From Saprospiraceae bacterium (GTDB lineage: Bacteria > Bacteroidota > Bacteroidia > Chitinophagales > Saprospiraceae), in contig JADJXD010000001.1 of assembly GCA_016715985.1 (NCBI GenBank), forward strand, positions 1,116,001 through 1,180,000: a DNA stretch of 64,000 nt. The letters are read 5' to 3'. Made by a program: the position numbers and the translations under genes. Below are positions 35,598-44,656 of this stretch, one piece after another. Under the pieces are notes generated by a model. It made no database searches, was not told where the DNA came from, and worked only from the letters and a program-made list of their open reading frames with translations. Positions within the stretch are counted from its first letter, which is position 1; every line of letters starts with the position of its first letter.

Positions 35598-35668
35598 TGA
35601 TAATCAACCGTTTTTCGCCTTGGCCCTAAAGGGAAACAGCTGATTATCAATGCAGTAAAAATATATTT
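35598..35668 (+). repeat. Palindromic intergenic element, copy C
   Basis: TGATAATCAACCGTTT (35598-35613) pairs with AAACAGCTGATTATCA (35634-35649) with two mismatches of transition type. The loop resembles that of copy B (TT..CC.TTG.CC.TA). The tail CAATGCAGTAAAAATATATT then runs into seven T. It lies 24 bp behind the stop at 35573. Confidence 0.75.
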
Positions 35669-35781
35669 TTTTATTTCTATAATATTTACATTTCGATGCA
35701 GACTCAAATTTAAAAATATTATACCAATCCTGTAATTTTTATAAACCTTATGATACTAATAGAATAAATACAAAATTAAAA

Positions 35782-36039
35782 ATGACAACAACAGAAAACA
35801 ACACCAAAGTCCAGAACTGGAATAAACCGGCCTACATCGTTTTTATAATCGTAGGTTTGGGATTTATACTAATGAAAGATTTTTCGCAAGCAGTCATCTT
35901 TATGGGACTCGCACTTGTTTTTGACCCTTTTGACATTGAAACAGCTTTTCAGAAACGGCCATTCTATCAAAGGGCATGGCTGATCGTCCACTTGATTATG
36001 GTCCTCGTACTATTTGGATTAATGATTTCAGGCAATTAA
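35782..36039 (+). CDS. Small membrane protein of unknown function
   Basis: The 85-residue protein has helices at about residues 17-33 (AYIVFIIVGLGFILMKD), 37-50 (AVIFMGLALVFDPF) and 66-83 (AWLIVHLIMVLVLFGLMI). The loop FDPFDIETAFQKRPFYQRAW is conserved in style with other short Bacteroidota membrane proteins, and I do not know a function. A terminator follows at once. Confidence 0.65.
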   Translation: MTTTENNTKVQNWNKPAYIVFIIVGLGFILMKDFSQAVIFMGLALVFDPFDIETAFQKRPFYQRAWLIVHLIMVLVLFGLMISGN

Positions 36040-36040
36040 A

Positions 36041-36083
36041 AAAAATGCTGAATTCAGTGTAATACTGCTTTCAGCATTTTATT
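36041..36083. terminator. Bidirectional terminator
   Basis: AAATGCTGAA (about 36043-36052) and TTCAGCATTT (36070-36079) form a 10-bp stem flanked by A-run and T-run. It lies between convergent genes ending at 36039 and 36095. Confidence 0.85.
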
Positions 36084-36094
36084 TTCCATTTTGT

Positions 36095-37636
36095 TTAACT
36101 CTGATTTCTATTATTTTTCACTAATGTATAAATATCTTTCCTTCGGTCTTTCAGATTCCTGACACTACCAAACTGGTTCAACTCCCGTAACAAATCAATA
36201 TCCACATCAGAAATCAGAATCATCTCCGTATTGGGAGTAGCTTCAGCTTTTATGCCGTTGGTGGGAAATGAGAAGTCACAGGGTGTAAAGACCATAGACT
36301 GGGCAAACTGAATATCCATATTGTGTACTTTCGGCAGATTTCCTACACTTCCGGCTATCGCAACATAACATTCATTTTCGATGGCTCTGGCCTGTGCACA
36401 GTGTCGTACCCTGGAATATCCGTTTTGAGTGTCCGTCAGAAAGGGTACAAACAATATATCCATTCCTTCATCAGCCAACAATCTACTTAATTCCGGAAAC
36501 TCAGAATCATAACATATTAGGATGCCAATCTTACCGCAATCAGTATCAAAAGTTCTTAACTGAGTTCCTCCGACCATACCCCAGACTTTTGCTTCATCCG
36601 GTGTCACATGGAGTTTTTCATATCTTTCTACCGTTCCGTCTCTTTTACAGAGATAACCGACATTGTATAAGGTGCCATCTCTCAGTTCAGGCATACTACC
36701 TGCAATGATATTGATATTATAAGAAATAGAAAATTCAGAAAATTTACGTACGATACTTTCTGTGTGTTTAGCGAGTTCCCGGATCGCATCCGCCTCAGAC
36801 AAATGATTGTTTTCAGCCATCAACGGGGCATTAAAAAATTCAGGGAACAACGCAAAATCAGACCGGTAACCGGAAACGGCATCCACAAAAAATTCTGCTT
36901 GCTGCATCAGTTCGTCTATTCCGTTATACAATCGCATCTGCCACTGAATCAAACCAAGACGAACGACCCGTTTGTTAGAGACAGGTTTTGTGGTTTTTCC
37001 TTCAAAAAAAATATTATTCCATTCCAGCAATACAGCATATTCATTGGATGCTACATCACCTGCCAGATAACCTTTGATGACTCGGGTCGGGTGAAAATCA
37101 TTGGAAAGTTGAAAACTGAGTACCTGATCGTGTATCTCTTTTCTGATGACTTTTTCGATGTATTCTTTGGGTGTATATTGATCTGAATATTTGTGAAAAT
37201 CGGGAATCCGGCCTCCAAAAACTATTTTTTCCAGATTGAGTTTATCGCACAACTCCTTTCTGTAATCATAAAGTCTTCTTCCCAGTCGGAGACCTCTGTA
37301 TGTCGGATTGATAAATACATCTATACCATAAAGTACATTTCCATTGTTGGTATGCGTACTGAAAGTATAGTTTCCGGTGATATCTCTGTAAGTGTGGTTA
37401 TCGGAAAATTTATTGTAATCAACGATAATGGAAAGGGCGCATCCGGCGATTTTACCATTTATTTTGATTATTACCTGCCCTTCCGGGAATTTATCAATTA
37501 ATGTTTTAATGTGATTTTCTCTCCAGTAGGCCTCCGGCATGGAATGATAAGCACTGACCATTGCGGTTTTTAATTCCTGATAATCTTCCAGTGACAAAAA
37601 GCACAATTCTACATTTTCAATTTCTTCAATATTCAT
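36095..37636 (-). CDS. GNAT acetyltransferase fused to a carbon-nitrogen hydrolase (nitrilase superfamily)
   Basis: The 513-residue protein joins two enzymes. Residues 1-215 are a GNAT domain (YGIDVFINPTYRGLRLGRRLYDYR with the acetyl-CoA loop around residues 103-126). Residues 225-505 are a nitrilase-type amidohydrolase whose catalytic triad is Glu266 (FPEFF), Lys341 (YEKLHVTPDEAK) and Cys375 (ILICYDSEFPE). This fusion is a known architecture in bacteria and probably handles an amide with an acyl or amino group, but the substrate is unknown. No signal peptide is seen, so it is cytoplasmic. It stands alone, with a terminator behind it. Confidence 0.93.
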   Translation of the reverse strand: MNIEEIENVELCFLSLEDYQELKTAMVSAYHSMPEAYWRENHIKTLIDKFPEGQVIIKINGKIAGCALSIIVDYNKFSDNHTYRDITGNYTFSTHTNNGNVLYGIDVFINPTYRGLRLGRRLYDYRKELCDKLNLEKIVFGGRIPDFHKYSDQYTPKEYIEKVIRKEIHDQVLSFQLSNDFHPTRVIKGYLAGDVASNEYAVLLEWNNIFFEGKTTKPVSNKRVVRLGLIQWQMRLYNGIDELMQQAEFFVDAVSGYRSDFALFPEFFNAPLMAENNHLSEADAIRELAKHTESIVRKFSEFSISYNINIIAGSMPELRDGTLYNVGYLCKRDGTVERYEKLHVTPDEAKVWGMVGGTQLRTFDTDCGKIGILICYDSEFPELSRLLADEGMDILFVPFLTDTQNGYSRVRHCAQARAIENECYVAIAGSVGNLPKVHNMDIQFAQSMVFTPCDFSFPTNGIKAEATPNTEMILISDVDIDLLRELNQFGSVRNLKDRRKDIYTLVKNNRNQS

Positions 37637-37899
37637 TCTATTATTTTATGTATTAGCTTAATTCCAAAACACAAAGATATAATTCCAAACCTAAATCATT
37701 GCTTCCTTAACCAAAGCTTAAGCATTATAGTTTTTCGCGTCCGCTAAATAAGGAATGCAGATTTTGGTTTAACTTAAATATTAACTGAGAAAAAACAACA
37801 GTTCATCGAATCAATAATTCAATATTGGGAAAGATTAAATTAATGTCCTGCCTTTATTCTACATGCCAGAATTAAATACAGAGTGAAGCAACTTCAGAC

Positions 37900-39552
37900 T
37901 TACCAAAATCTATAGTAAATAGCCGCTACCGCCAGTACTACAATAATGCTCATCACATTAAAACCAAAACCGGTACGGAATAATCCTGTCTGAAAATAAA
38001 TTGCTTTTTTATCATCATTTTTATTCTGAATGAGTGATATAACTACCATCAATGCAGCAATCAATAAAAAGCAATATCCCATCCTGTCGATAAATGGTAC
38101 ATCCGGTAATAAAAACTTAAATCCGGCTGATAATGGAATGGCCAATATCACCGCCGTCAAAGCAGCAGTTGTAGATGTTTTTTTCCAAAACATACCCAAT
38201 AAAAATATTGCGACTATACCAGGGCTGATGAAGCCAGTATATTCCTGAATATATTGAAATGCCTGATCCAGGTTACCCAGCATAGGAGCAATAATTACCC
38301 CTACCAGCAATGCACATCCTGCAGCAATTTTTCCTACCCGTACCAGATATCTTTCTTCTTTGACGGTAAGTATATCACTGTCGTTTTGAAGTGCGTCCAA
38401 TGGTTGTTCTCTTTCGACATCCCTTTTCATAAACAAAGGCCTGAATATATCCAAGGTAAATATAGTAGAAGCACTGTTGACCATAGAACTGATAGAAGAG
38501 CCGATAGCAGCAATTAATGCAGCTAATGCCAGACCTTTAAATCCGGAACCTACATAGCCGGACAAAACCCAGGGATATGCCTGATCAGATTTTGTCAATT
38601 CAGCGCCTAAAACATACGCAGCAATACCCGGGATAACTACTATTAAGGGAAGGACAACTTTTACCAATGCTGCAAAAGCCGTTCCTTTCTGTGCTTCATC
38701 CAATGACTTTGATGCCAATGCTCTTTGGATGATATATTGGTTATTTCCCCAATAATACAGATTGGCAATCCACATTCCACCTACCAATACGCTGATGCCC
38801 GGTAAATCCAGATAGGCATCTTTTAAACCTCCTTTTCCGTCAGAGATCATCATAGTTCCCTTTTCTATAATCATATCAAATTTTTCAGGTGCTTTGGCAA
38901 CCAACATCTGAAATCCATCGACAACACCTCCGCCAACTGCGTTGAGAACAGCATAACTGGCTATTAAACCTCCTAATATCAGAACCACCACCTGGATTAC
39001 GTCCGTCCACACAACCGCTTTCAGCCCACCGGTAATTGAAAAAGTGGCAGCGTAGAGAGCAAGCCCGATGATACCATACATCATAGGTACACCCATAATG
39101 GTTTCAATCGCTAATGACCCTAAATATAGAACACTCGTTATATTCACAAAAACAAAAAGCATGACCCAGAAAAATGCCAATCCTGTTTTCACTCTTTTAT
39201 CAAACCGTTGCTCCAGAAACTGCGGCATGGTGTAAATACCTTTTTCTAAAAAAACAGGTAAGAAAAACTTAGCCACAACTAAAAGAGTAATAGCTGCCAT
39301 CAATTCATAAGCTGCAATCGCCAGTCCGATAGCATAGCCGGAACCTGCCATTCCTATAAACTGTTCTGCCGAAATATTGGATGCAATCAAAGAACCACCC
39401 ACTGCCCACCAGGGTAATGACTTAGACGCCAGAAAATAGTCCTGGGCCGTATTTTTTTTACTTCGATACGATATCCACAGACCGAATGCCATCATAAAAA
39501 ATAGCCATCCGGAGATAATACCAAGGTCTAAGTTAGTCAGGTTGTTAAACAT
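37900..39552 (-). CDS. Sodium/solute symporter, SLC5 (SSS) family
   Basis: The 550-residue inner-membrane protein has about 14 hydrophobic helices. The SSS signature lies near residues 45-75 (WWAVGGSLIASNISAEQFIGMAGSGYAIG), and a second conserved block is NNQYIIQRALASKSLDEAQKG. The overall pattern is that of Na+/sugar-type symporters (SGLT group). The substrate cannot be read from the sequence; sugars and sugar derivatives are usual. It lies 11 bp behind a lipoprotein methyltransferase gene on the same strand, so they are co-transcribed. Confidence 0.92.
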   Translation of the reverse strand: MFNNLTNLDLGIISGWLFFMMAFGLWISYRSKKNTAQDYFLASKSLPWWAVGGSLIASNISAEQFIGMAGSGYAIGLAIAAYELMAAITLLVVAKFFLPVFLEKGIYTMPQFLEQRFDKRVKTGLAFFWVMLFVFVNITSVLYLGSLAIETIMGVPMMYGIIGLALYAATFSITGGLKAVVWTDVIQVVVLILGGLIASYAVLNAVGGGVVDGFQMLVAKAPEKFDMIIEKGTMMISDGKGGLKDAYLDLPGISVLVGGMWIANLYYWGNNQYIIQRALASKSLDEAQKGTAFAALVKVVLPLIVVIPGIAAYVLGAELTKSDQAYPWVLSGYVGSGFKGLALAALIAAIGSSISSMVNSASTIFTLDIFRPLFMKRDVEREQPLDALQNDSDILTVKEERYLVRVGKIAAGCALLVGVIIAPMLGNLDQAFQYIQEYTGFISPGIVAIFLLGMFWKKTSTTAALTAVILAIPLSAGFKFLLPDVPFIDRMGYCFLLIAALMVVISLIQNKNDDKKAIYFQTGLFRTGFGFNVMSIIVVLAVAAIYYRFW

Positions 39553-39563
39553 GATGTTGTATT

Positions 39564-40250
39564 TTATATTTTAGGATTGGTTGATAAAATTATAAATTGA
39601 TAATCAAGTGTAGTGTCATTAGTTGCTATATCTTCAAAACCAGCTACTTCAAGAATTTCTTCTACTTTGTCAAGATATATTCTCTCAGATTTGGGAGGCG
39701 CATTGATAGGTAAATTTTTCATTTTGTAATCCACGACCATTAGTTTACCACCAGGTCTCAGACCTTTTTTGAGTAGTTTAAAATAAGATTCCAAATCATT
39801 AATATAAGCAACTGTATTAATAATTACTATAATGTCTACTTCATTCTCTTTCAGTAAGGGATCTGACTCAAGTGCCAATCGGGTTTCAATTTTTTCTTTG
39901 TATGGCTCCGGCAATTGAAGTATGGACTCTTTTATCTGAGCAATTGCGGTTGTATCTATTTCTATCGCCAATACTTTTTCCGCTTTAAATGCAAGTCTGA
40001 ATGAAAAATATCCGGTACCTGCACCAATGTCTGCTATCGTTTTATCAGATATATCTCCCAACATCTGAATGATGGTATTGGGTTTCTGCCAAACATCTCT
40101 TCCAATATCCGGTGTGGAATTATCTATTGCAATAGTATCAACAGTATCATTTACATTATTTAATATGGAATTAATATTTCCTTCACCATATCTACAGCTA
40201 TATATTTGGCAAAATACAAAAATAAGAATTATTATTTTAATGACTTTCAT
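39564..40250 (-). CDS. Predicted lipoprotein with a class I methyltransferase fold
   Basis: The 228-residue protein has a lipoprotein-type signal (IIILIFVFCQIYSC, lipid-linked Cys19), which would place it outside the cytoplasm. The rest has the Rossmann methyltransferase core: motif I IADIGAGTGYFSFRLA (about 72-87), acidic motif II LAIEIDTT, VDIIVIINTVAYIND and RPGGKLMVVDYKM. S-adenosylmethionine is not known to be available outside the cytoplasm, so the location is odd. Possible answers are a different ligand, a dead enzyme used for binding, or a signal that is an anchor only. It is the first gene of an operon with the SLC5 transporter. Confidence 0.85.
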   Translation of the reverse strand: MKVIKIIILIFVFCQIYSCRYGEGNINSILNNVNDTVDTIAIDNSTPDIGRDVWQKPNTIIQMLGDISDKTIADIGAGTGYFSFRLAFKAEKVLAIEIDTTAIAQIKESILQLPEPYKEKIETRLALESDPLLKENEVDIIVIINTVAYINDLESYFKLLKKGLRPGGKLMVVDYKMKNLPINAPPKSERIYLDKVEEILEVAGFEDIATNDTTLDYQFIILSTNPKI

Positions 40251-40435
40251 AAATTCAGGAAAGTGGGTCTTAATGAAAAGCTAAAGTTATAAAATATTGA
40301 CAGAATCCATAAAAAATATTTTTTTAGTTCGTATCACGAATTGTGTAAGATTTTAAAATATTTCAACTTCATTTGAATTCTCATCTTGGTTTTTACAATA
40401 TATGTAGCTTTACAAGTAAAAATCAAAGCTTTCTT

Positions 40436-40560
40436 TTTCTTTTGTCTTGATACAAAAGAAACAACCCGCCTCAGGCGGGCTAGGCTATAACGCCTCAGCC
40501 TAAAATCACTCCTTAAAACCTAAATTCAAAAAATCTGCCCGGCTCCGCAGGCAGACGGGC
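40436..40560. repeat. Chain of hairpins in a GC-rich island
   Basis: The 608-bp spacer 40251-40858 has no gene but carries a run of palindromes. TTTCTTTTGT/ACAAAAGAAA spans 40436-40461. CCCGCC/GGCGGG spans 40465-40479. TAGGCT/AGCCTA spans 40481-40502. TCTGCC/GGCAGA spans 40534-40555, with GCCCG/CGGGC as an alternative at 40537-40560. The island is clearly GC-richer than its surroundings. The first hairpin is of a type I associate with dispersed elements in Bacteroidota genomes, but no second copy occurs in this window. Confidence 0.7.
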
Positions 40561-40858
40561 TCGCCTAACTGGTTCATTCATTTTCTAAGCGTTTGTGAGA
40601 CTTCGTTACTTTATACTCTTACCAATTTTTAGTTTTGGCTCAAACAGTTTTGAATTTTTAACGGTTTTACTGCATGATTTTTTAACGGCTGATTCATTAA
40701 GGCCAAATTAGACACTTTCAAGCTTGGGATGAAAAATATTTATAATGAAGATATATCTCAATCAAAATAATTTCAGATCAGAACAAAATGTTTTTTTTTC
40801 ATATTGCCATTCTAAAAATTACTTTTTGTGTATCACAACCAAGAATATTCTACACACT

Positions 40859-41860
40859 TTATTGTAGCTCTATATATTCAGTTCCAATATGAAATAATGC
40901 ATCGCCAAGATTAACGACACTGGCGTTATTATGGCCGATAATTAGTCCTGAATGAGATGATAATACGTTTACTGATTTTGTTCCATAAGGGTCTTTGATT
41001 TCTCCTATAAAATCTCCTTTGACAATGATATCACCTGACTTCTTATGCCAGATAAAAATTCCAGCAGCTGAAGCTCTTATCCAGGCACTTTTTTTAACCC
41101 GCCATCTTAAAGGAGCCGGTAAATATATCTGGTTTTCGAGCATTTGCAGATGACTCAACAACAAACGAATACCTGCTACACCCGTATTGATAGATTGTCT
41201 GTCTAATCGGACAGATTCCCCACCCTCAAAAACAATAGATGAAACACCCATATCATGTGCTGCTTTACGAAATGAATGGGGTATAAATGTCTGTTCCAGC
41301 AAAACCGGTGCTCCAAAAGCAATAGCCATTTCCTCCGCAAACTGATCCGTGTGATGAAAACGAACCTGAGGAAAATTATACCTTGCAGCTCCTCCGGTAT
41401 GAAAATCAACAGCCAGATTGGTGACAGGTAGTATTTTTTTGGTTATAATTCTGGCTACTCTTGATGCGAGTGAGCCATTGAGATGCCCCGGAAAGGATCT
41501 GTTGATATCTTTACCATCACTAACATCTCTGCTGAAATTAATAAAACCGTAAACATTCAACAGTGGAATGATTATCAGACTACCCGATCTCAAATCACTG
41601 AAATGGGTTTCTTCAATACTCCTTCTTACTATTTCTATCCCGTTTATCTCATCTCCATGCACACCACCCAAAAGCAAAACTGTCGGGCCGGGATTGCCGC
41701 TTGAAAAGACGTGAGCTACAACATTTATTCTGTTGTCCGTGGGCAATTTTCCGGCATTAATGCGCAATATATTGTGTTGTCCCGGAACTATCTCATGACC
41801 ATCTATGATAAGTTTTTCCGGTGATTTTGTTTCTATTGTAATTTTCTTTCTTTTAATCAT
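40859..41860 (-). CDS. Succinylglutamate desuccinylase/aspartoacylase family zinc hydrolase
   Basis: The 333-residue protein belongs to the M14-like deacylase family. Zinc ligands are His68 and Glu71 in GGVHGDE and His154 in VDFHTGG. The substrate-binding DINRSFPG is at 118-125 and the catalytic Glu is probably 212 in FEGGE. A C-terminal beta-domain (VKGDFIGEIKDPYG ... HSGLIIGHN) completes it. It overlaps the rimK-like gene by 4 bp (ATGA). As RimK adds glutamate residues, this enzyme may remove or trim such tails; this is inference from the pairing and from the family chemistry. Confidence 0.92.
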   Translation of the reverse strand: MIKRKKITIETKSPEKLIIDGHEIVPGQHNILRINAGKLPTDNRINVVAHVFSSGNPGPTVLLLGGVHGDEINGIEIVRRSIEETHFSDLRSGSLIIIPLLNVYGFINFSRDVSDGKDINRSFPGHLNGSLASRVARIITKKILPVTNLAVDFHTGGAARYNFPQVRFHHTDQFAEEMAIAFGAPVLLEQTFIPHSFRKAAHDMGVSSIVFEGGESVRLDRQSINTGVAGIRLLLSHLQMLENQIYLPAPLRWRVKKSAWIRASAAGIFIWHKKSGDIIVKGDFIGEIKDPYGTKSVNVLSSHSGLIIGHNNASVVNLGDALFHIGTEYIELQ

Positions 41861-42732
41861 TTTCTGTTTCTTTCTACAAATTCAATAATTTTTCCTGCAA
41901 TGTCATTCTGAGTTGCACCTTCTATACCCTCCAGTCCTGGCGAAGCATTTACTTCCAGCACAACCGGTCCATTGTGCGTACGCAACATGTCTATACCGGC
42001 CACTTTTAACCCCAATATACTGACTGATTTAAGTGCCGTTTCTTCTTCCTGACTGCTGAGTTTTACAATTTCAGCGGTTCCTCCACGATGCAGATTGGAC
42101 CTGAAATCACCGGGCTTTGCCTGTCTTTTCATAGCACCTACTATTTCTCCATCCACAATGAACGCTCTGTAATCAGCTCCTTTTGCTTCCTTAACAAATT
42201 TCTGCAAAATGACCTTTTCCTTTGTTGTATGAAAGGCTTCCATGATGGATTCTGCAGTCCCGCGAGTTTCAGCCAGAATAACGCCCATTCCCTGTGTCCC
42301 GCTTATCAATTTAATAATTACCGGATATGGTGCCATTTCTTCCAGCAATGTCGGTAAAGTATATAGATTACTGCAAAAGACTGTTTTAGGCACTGGAATA
42401 TTATTTGCCCCCAATATCTGAAGGCAGCTAAGTTTATCTCTGGACTTTAGCAAAGGTTCTGCTTCCAAGGTTGAAAAAACACCCTGACTTTCAAACTGCC
42501 TTAATACAGCAACCCCATAAGAAGTAGCCGTCGTTCCGATTCTGGGAATTACAGCGTCTATTTTTTCAATTTTTTGATTGTTGAATAAAACCTGAGGTTT
42601 ATTCTGCTCAATTATCAGATCGCATGCCATGTGATCAACAACCCGAACATAATGGTTTCGTTTTCTGGCTGCATTCACTATACTTTGGGTACTGTATAAA
42701 GCCGGATTTCGGGAAAGGACGATGATATTCAT
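41857..42732 (-). CDS. rimK: RimK-type ATP-grasp glutamate ligase
   Basis: The 291-residue protein is an ATP-grasp ligase. The N-terminal lobe has VDHMACDLIIEQNKP. The ATP-binding part is VIIKLISGTQGMGVILAE (about 138-155), then QKFVKEAKGADYRAFIVDGEIVGAMKRQ. The metal-binding end is VLEVNASPGLEGIEG. RimK of Escherichia coli adds glutamate residues to the C-terminus of ribosomal protein S6; other members ligate glutamate or related residues to peptides or cofactors. Its target here is not known. The aspartoacylase-type gene follows with a 4-bp overlap. Confidence 0.92.
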   Translation of the reverse strand: MNIIVLSRNPALYSTQSIVNAARKRNHYVRVVDHMACDLIIEQNKPQVLFNNQKIEKIDAVIPRIGTTATSYGVAVLRQFESQGVFSTLEAEPLLKSRDKLSCLQILGANNIPVPKTVFCSNLYTLPTLLEEMAPYPVIIKLISGTQGMGVILAETRGTAESIMEAFHTTKEKVILQKFVKEAKGADYRAFIVDGEIVGAMKRQAKPGDFRSNLHRGGTAEIVKLSSQEEETALKSVSILGLKVAGIDMLRTHNGPVVLEVNASPGLEGIEGATQNDIAGKIIEFVERNRK

Positions 42733-43001
42733 ATATGGATAAAGTTGAATTCTAACAAAAAGATAAAGTTAAGCTAAGTTATAATATATGCGTCAATAAT
42801 TTTATTCCTGTATAAGGTAGAATGTGAAATAAACTCCAACTCGGATGTTTTTCCATAATAATTTTGAACGGTTGATATGCTATGCAGAAGTTTTAACTAC
42901 ATTAGCGTTTATGTTTGATTATGATCATTTGACTTAATAACTGAGTCAGGTTTTTCATTAGTTTATTCATTTTTTGAAAAAATCAAAACCGATTTATTGC
43001 C

Positions 43002-44309
43002 ATGGGAAATGTAATAATGAACGATAAAAAAACTATCAATGCCTGGGCATTATTTGATTGGGCGAATTCCGCTTATGCATTGGTCATTTCCACTGCCATA
43101 TTTCCGATTTACTTCATTAAATATACACCGGATCTCATCTCGCTTGGATCTTTTACATTTACGAATAGTGCATTATACTCATTTGCAGTTTCATTTTCGT
43201 ACATTTTCATAGCGTCATTATCTCCGCTTTTATCCGGTATGGCAGATTTTAGTGGAAGGAGAAAGTTTTTTTTAAAAATATTTACGTTAGTTGGAGCATT
43301 GGCTTGCATCACCTTGTACTTTTTTAAAGGAGAACCACAACTTTGGCTGGGTACATCCGCATTTATACTTGCTACCATAGGATTTACAGGTAGTATTGTG
43401 TTTTATGATTCGTATCTGCCGATCATTGTCACCGAAGACCGCTATAATTCAGTGAGTGCTAAAGGCTATACTTATGGATATATAGGAAGTGTCATTCTTC
43501 TTGTAACAATCCTAACAATGATTCAAAGACCTCACTGGTTTGGTTTATTAGATGGCCAATTAGCTACACGACTCGGTTTTGTATTGGTGGGATTGTGGTG
43601 GATAGGATTTGCTCAATATACTTTCCGTTATTTACCCAAAGATGCTATCACCAAATTTACCAGATCCATGGTCCGAAACGGTTATAAAGAAATTAAGACT
43701 GTCTATTCAAAACTAAAAACATTGCCGAATACCCGAAAATTTCTGTTCTCCTTTTTTTTCTATAGTGCCGGGGTTCAGACGGTAATATATCTGGCTACTA
43801 TTTTTGCAGAGAAAGAACTGAATTTTGAAACTGCTGAACTAATATTGATAGTACTTATTTTGCAATTAGTAGCCATCGGAGGAGCTTATTTGTTTTCTGC
43901 TATCGGCACCAAAATCGGTAATAAAAAATCTTTACTGATGATGATTATTATTTGGATTCTTATATGTATCGGTGCATATTTTACCAAAGACAAAATAACC
44001 TTTTACATCCTTGCCGGAATGGTCGGTATGGTGATGGGTGGTATCCAGTCATTATCCAGAGCTACTTACTCTATGTTGTTGCCTGAAAAAGATCAGGATA
44101 CGACTTCTTTCTTCAGTTTTTATGATGTCGTTTACAAATCAGCAATTGTCGGAGGTACATTACTTTTTGGGATCGTGGATAATATCATGAATAACATGAG
44201 ATATTCTGTACTTGCATTGGGTGTATGTTTTGTGATAGGTTTTATTTTTATGTGGAATACGCAGATAAAGCATCAAACTTCAGAAATTACGAAAGCTTTG
44301 GTAGAATGA
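43002..44309 (+). CDS. MFS transporter, UMF1 (Atg22-like) group
   Basis: The 435-residue inner-membrane protein has about 12 helices. The start INAWALFDWANSAYALVISTAIFPIYF is the signature of the UMF1 group. The loop SGMADFSGRRKFFLKIF is the MFS motif A. GGIQSLSRATYSMLLPEKDQ... matches the late conserved block. Its substrate is unknown. TATGTTTG at 42910-42917 fits a -7 box 85 bp upstream, without a good -33 partner. A second ATG at 43017 is an alternative start. Confidence 0.9.
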   Translation: MGNVIMNDKKTINAWALFDWANSAYALVISTAIFPIYFIKYTPDLISLGSFTFTNSALYSFAVSFSYIFIASLSPLLSGMADFSGRRKFFLKIFTLVGALACITLYFFKGEPQLWLGTSAFILATIGFTGSIVFYDSYLPIIVTEDRYNSVSAKGYTYGYIGSVILLVTILTMIQRPHWFGLLDGQLATRLGFVLVGLWWIGFAQYTFRYLPKDAITKFTRSMVRNGYKEIKTVYSKLKTLPNTRKFLFSFFFYSAGVQTVIYLATIFAEKELNFETAELILIVLILQLVAIGGAYLFSAIGTKIGNKKSLLMMIIIWILICIGAYFTKDKITFYILAGMVGMVMGGIQSLSRATYSMLLPEKDQDTTSFFSFYDVVYKSAIVGGTLLFGIVDNIMNNMRYSVLALGVCFVIGFIFMWNTQIKHQTSEITKALVE

Positions 44310-44656
44310 AAAAATTGTCATTCAGTTACCAATAATATAAGACATTCAATAAAAATCTGAAAATTTTAAGACAGTAGATGTGTATCTAATGTCGGGTTAC
44401 AATCTACTATAAAACCCAAATCTCTGAAATTTTCAACCACCTCAATCACTCATTCAATCATTTTTTTAATACAACATTTGGCTGGGAAGCACTATCAATT
44501 TACCAATGCTCTGCTTACCCCCTTCCCCTGAAGGGGAGCACCTCCCGCTTACCTTCAGCAATACCTTTCACCTTTTCCCTTTAACCTTCGTCCCCATTCA
44601 ATCATTTATTCATTCAATCTTTCCATCATTCAATTACAACAATAATTTACAATTAT
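44310..44656. other. Intergenic region with short simple repeats
   Basis: These 347 bp lie between two converging genes. They hold CCCCTT...AAGGGG (about 44519-44536), which can form a small hairpin, and several ATTCAATCATT-type pieces. No gene is seen. No strong terminator for either neighbour is evident. Confidence 0.5.

Noticed and set aside
6164..44490. 14-nt match GCTTCCCAGCCAAA between the 80-bp repeat and the reverse strand near 44477
   Set aside because: With 64 kb, matches of this length are expected by chance; the flanking sequence is unlike.
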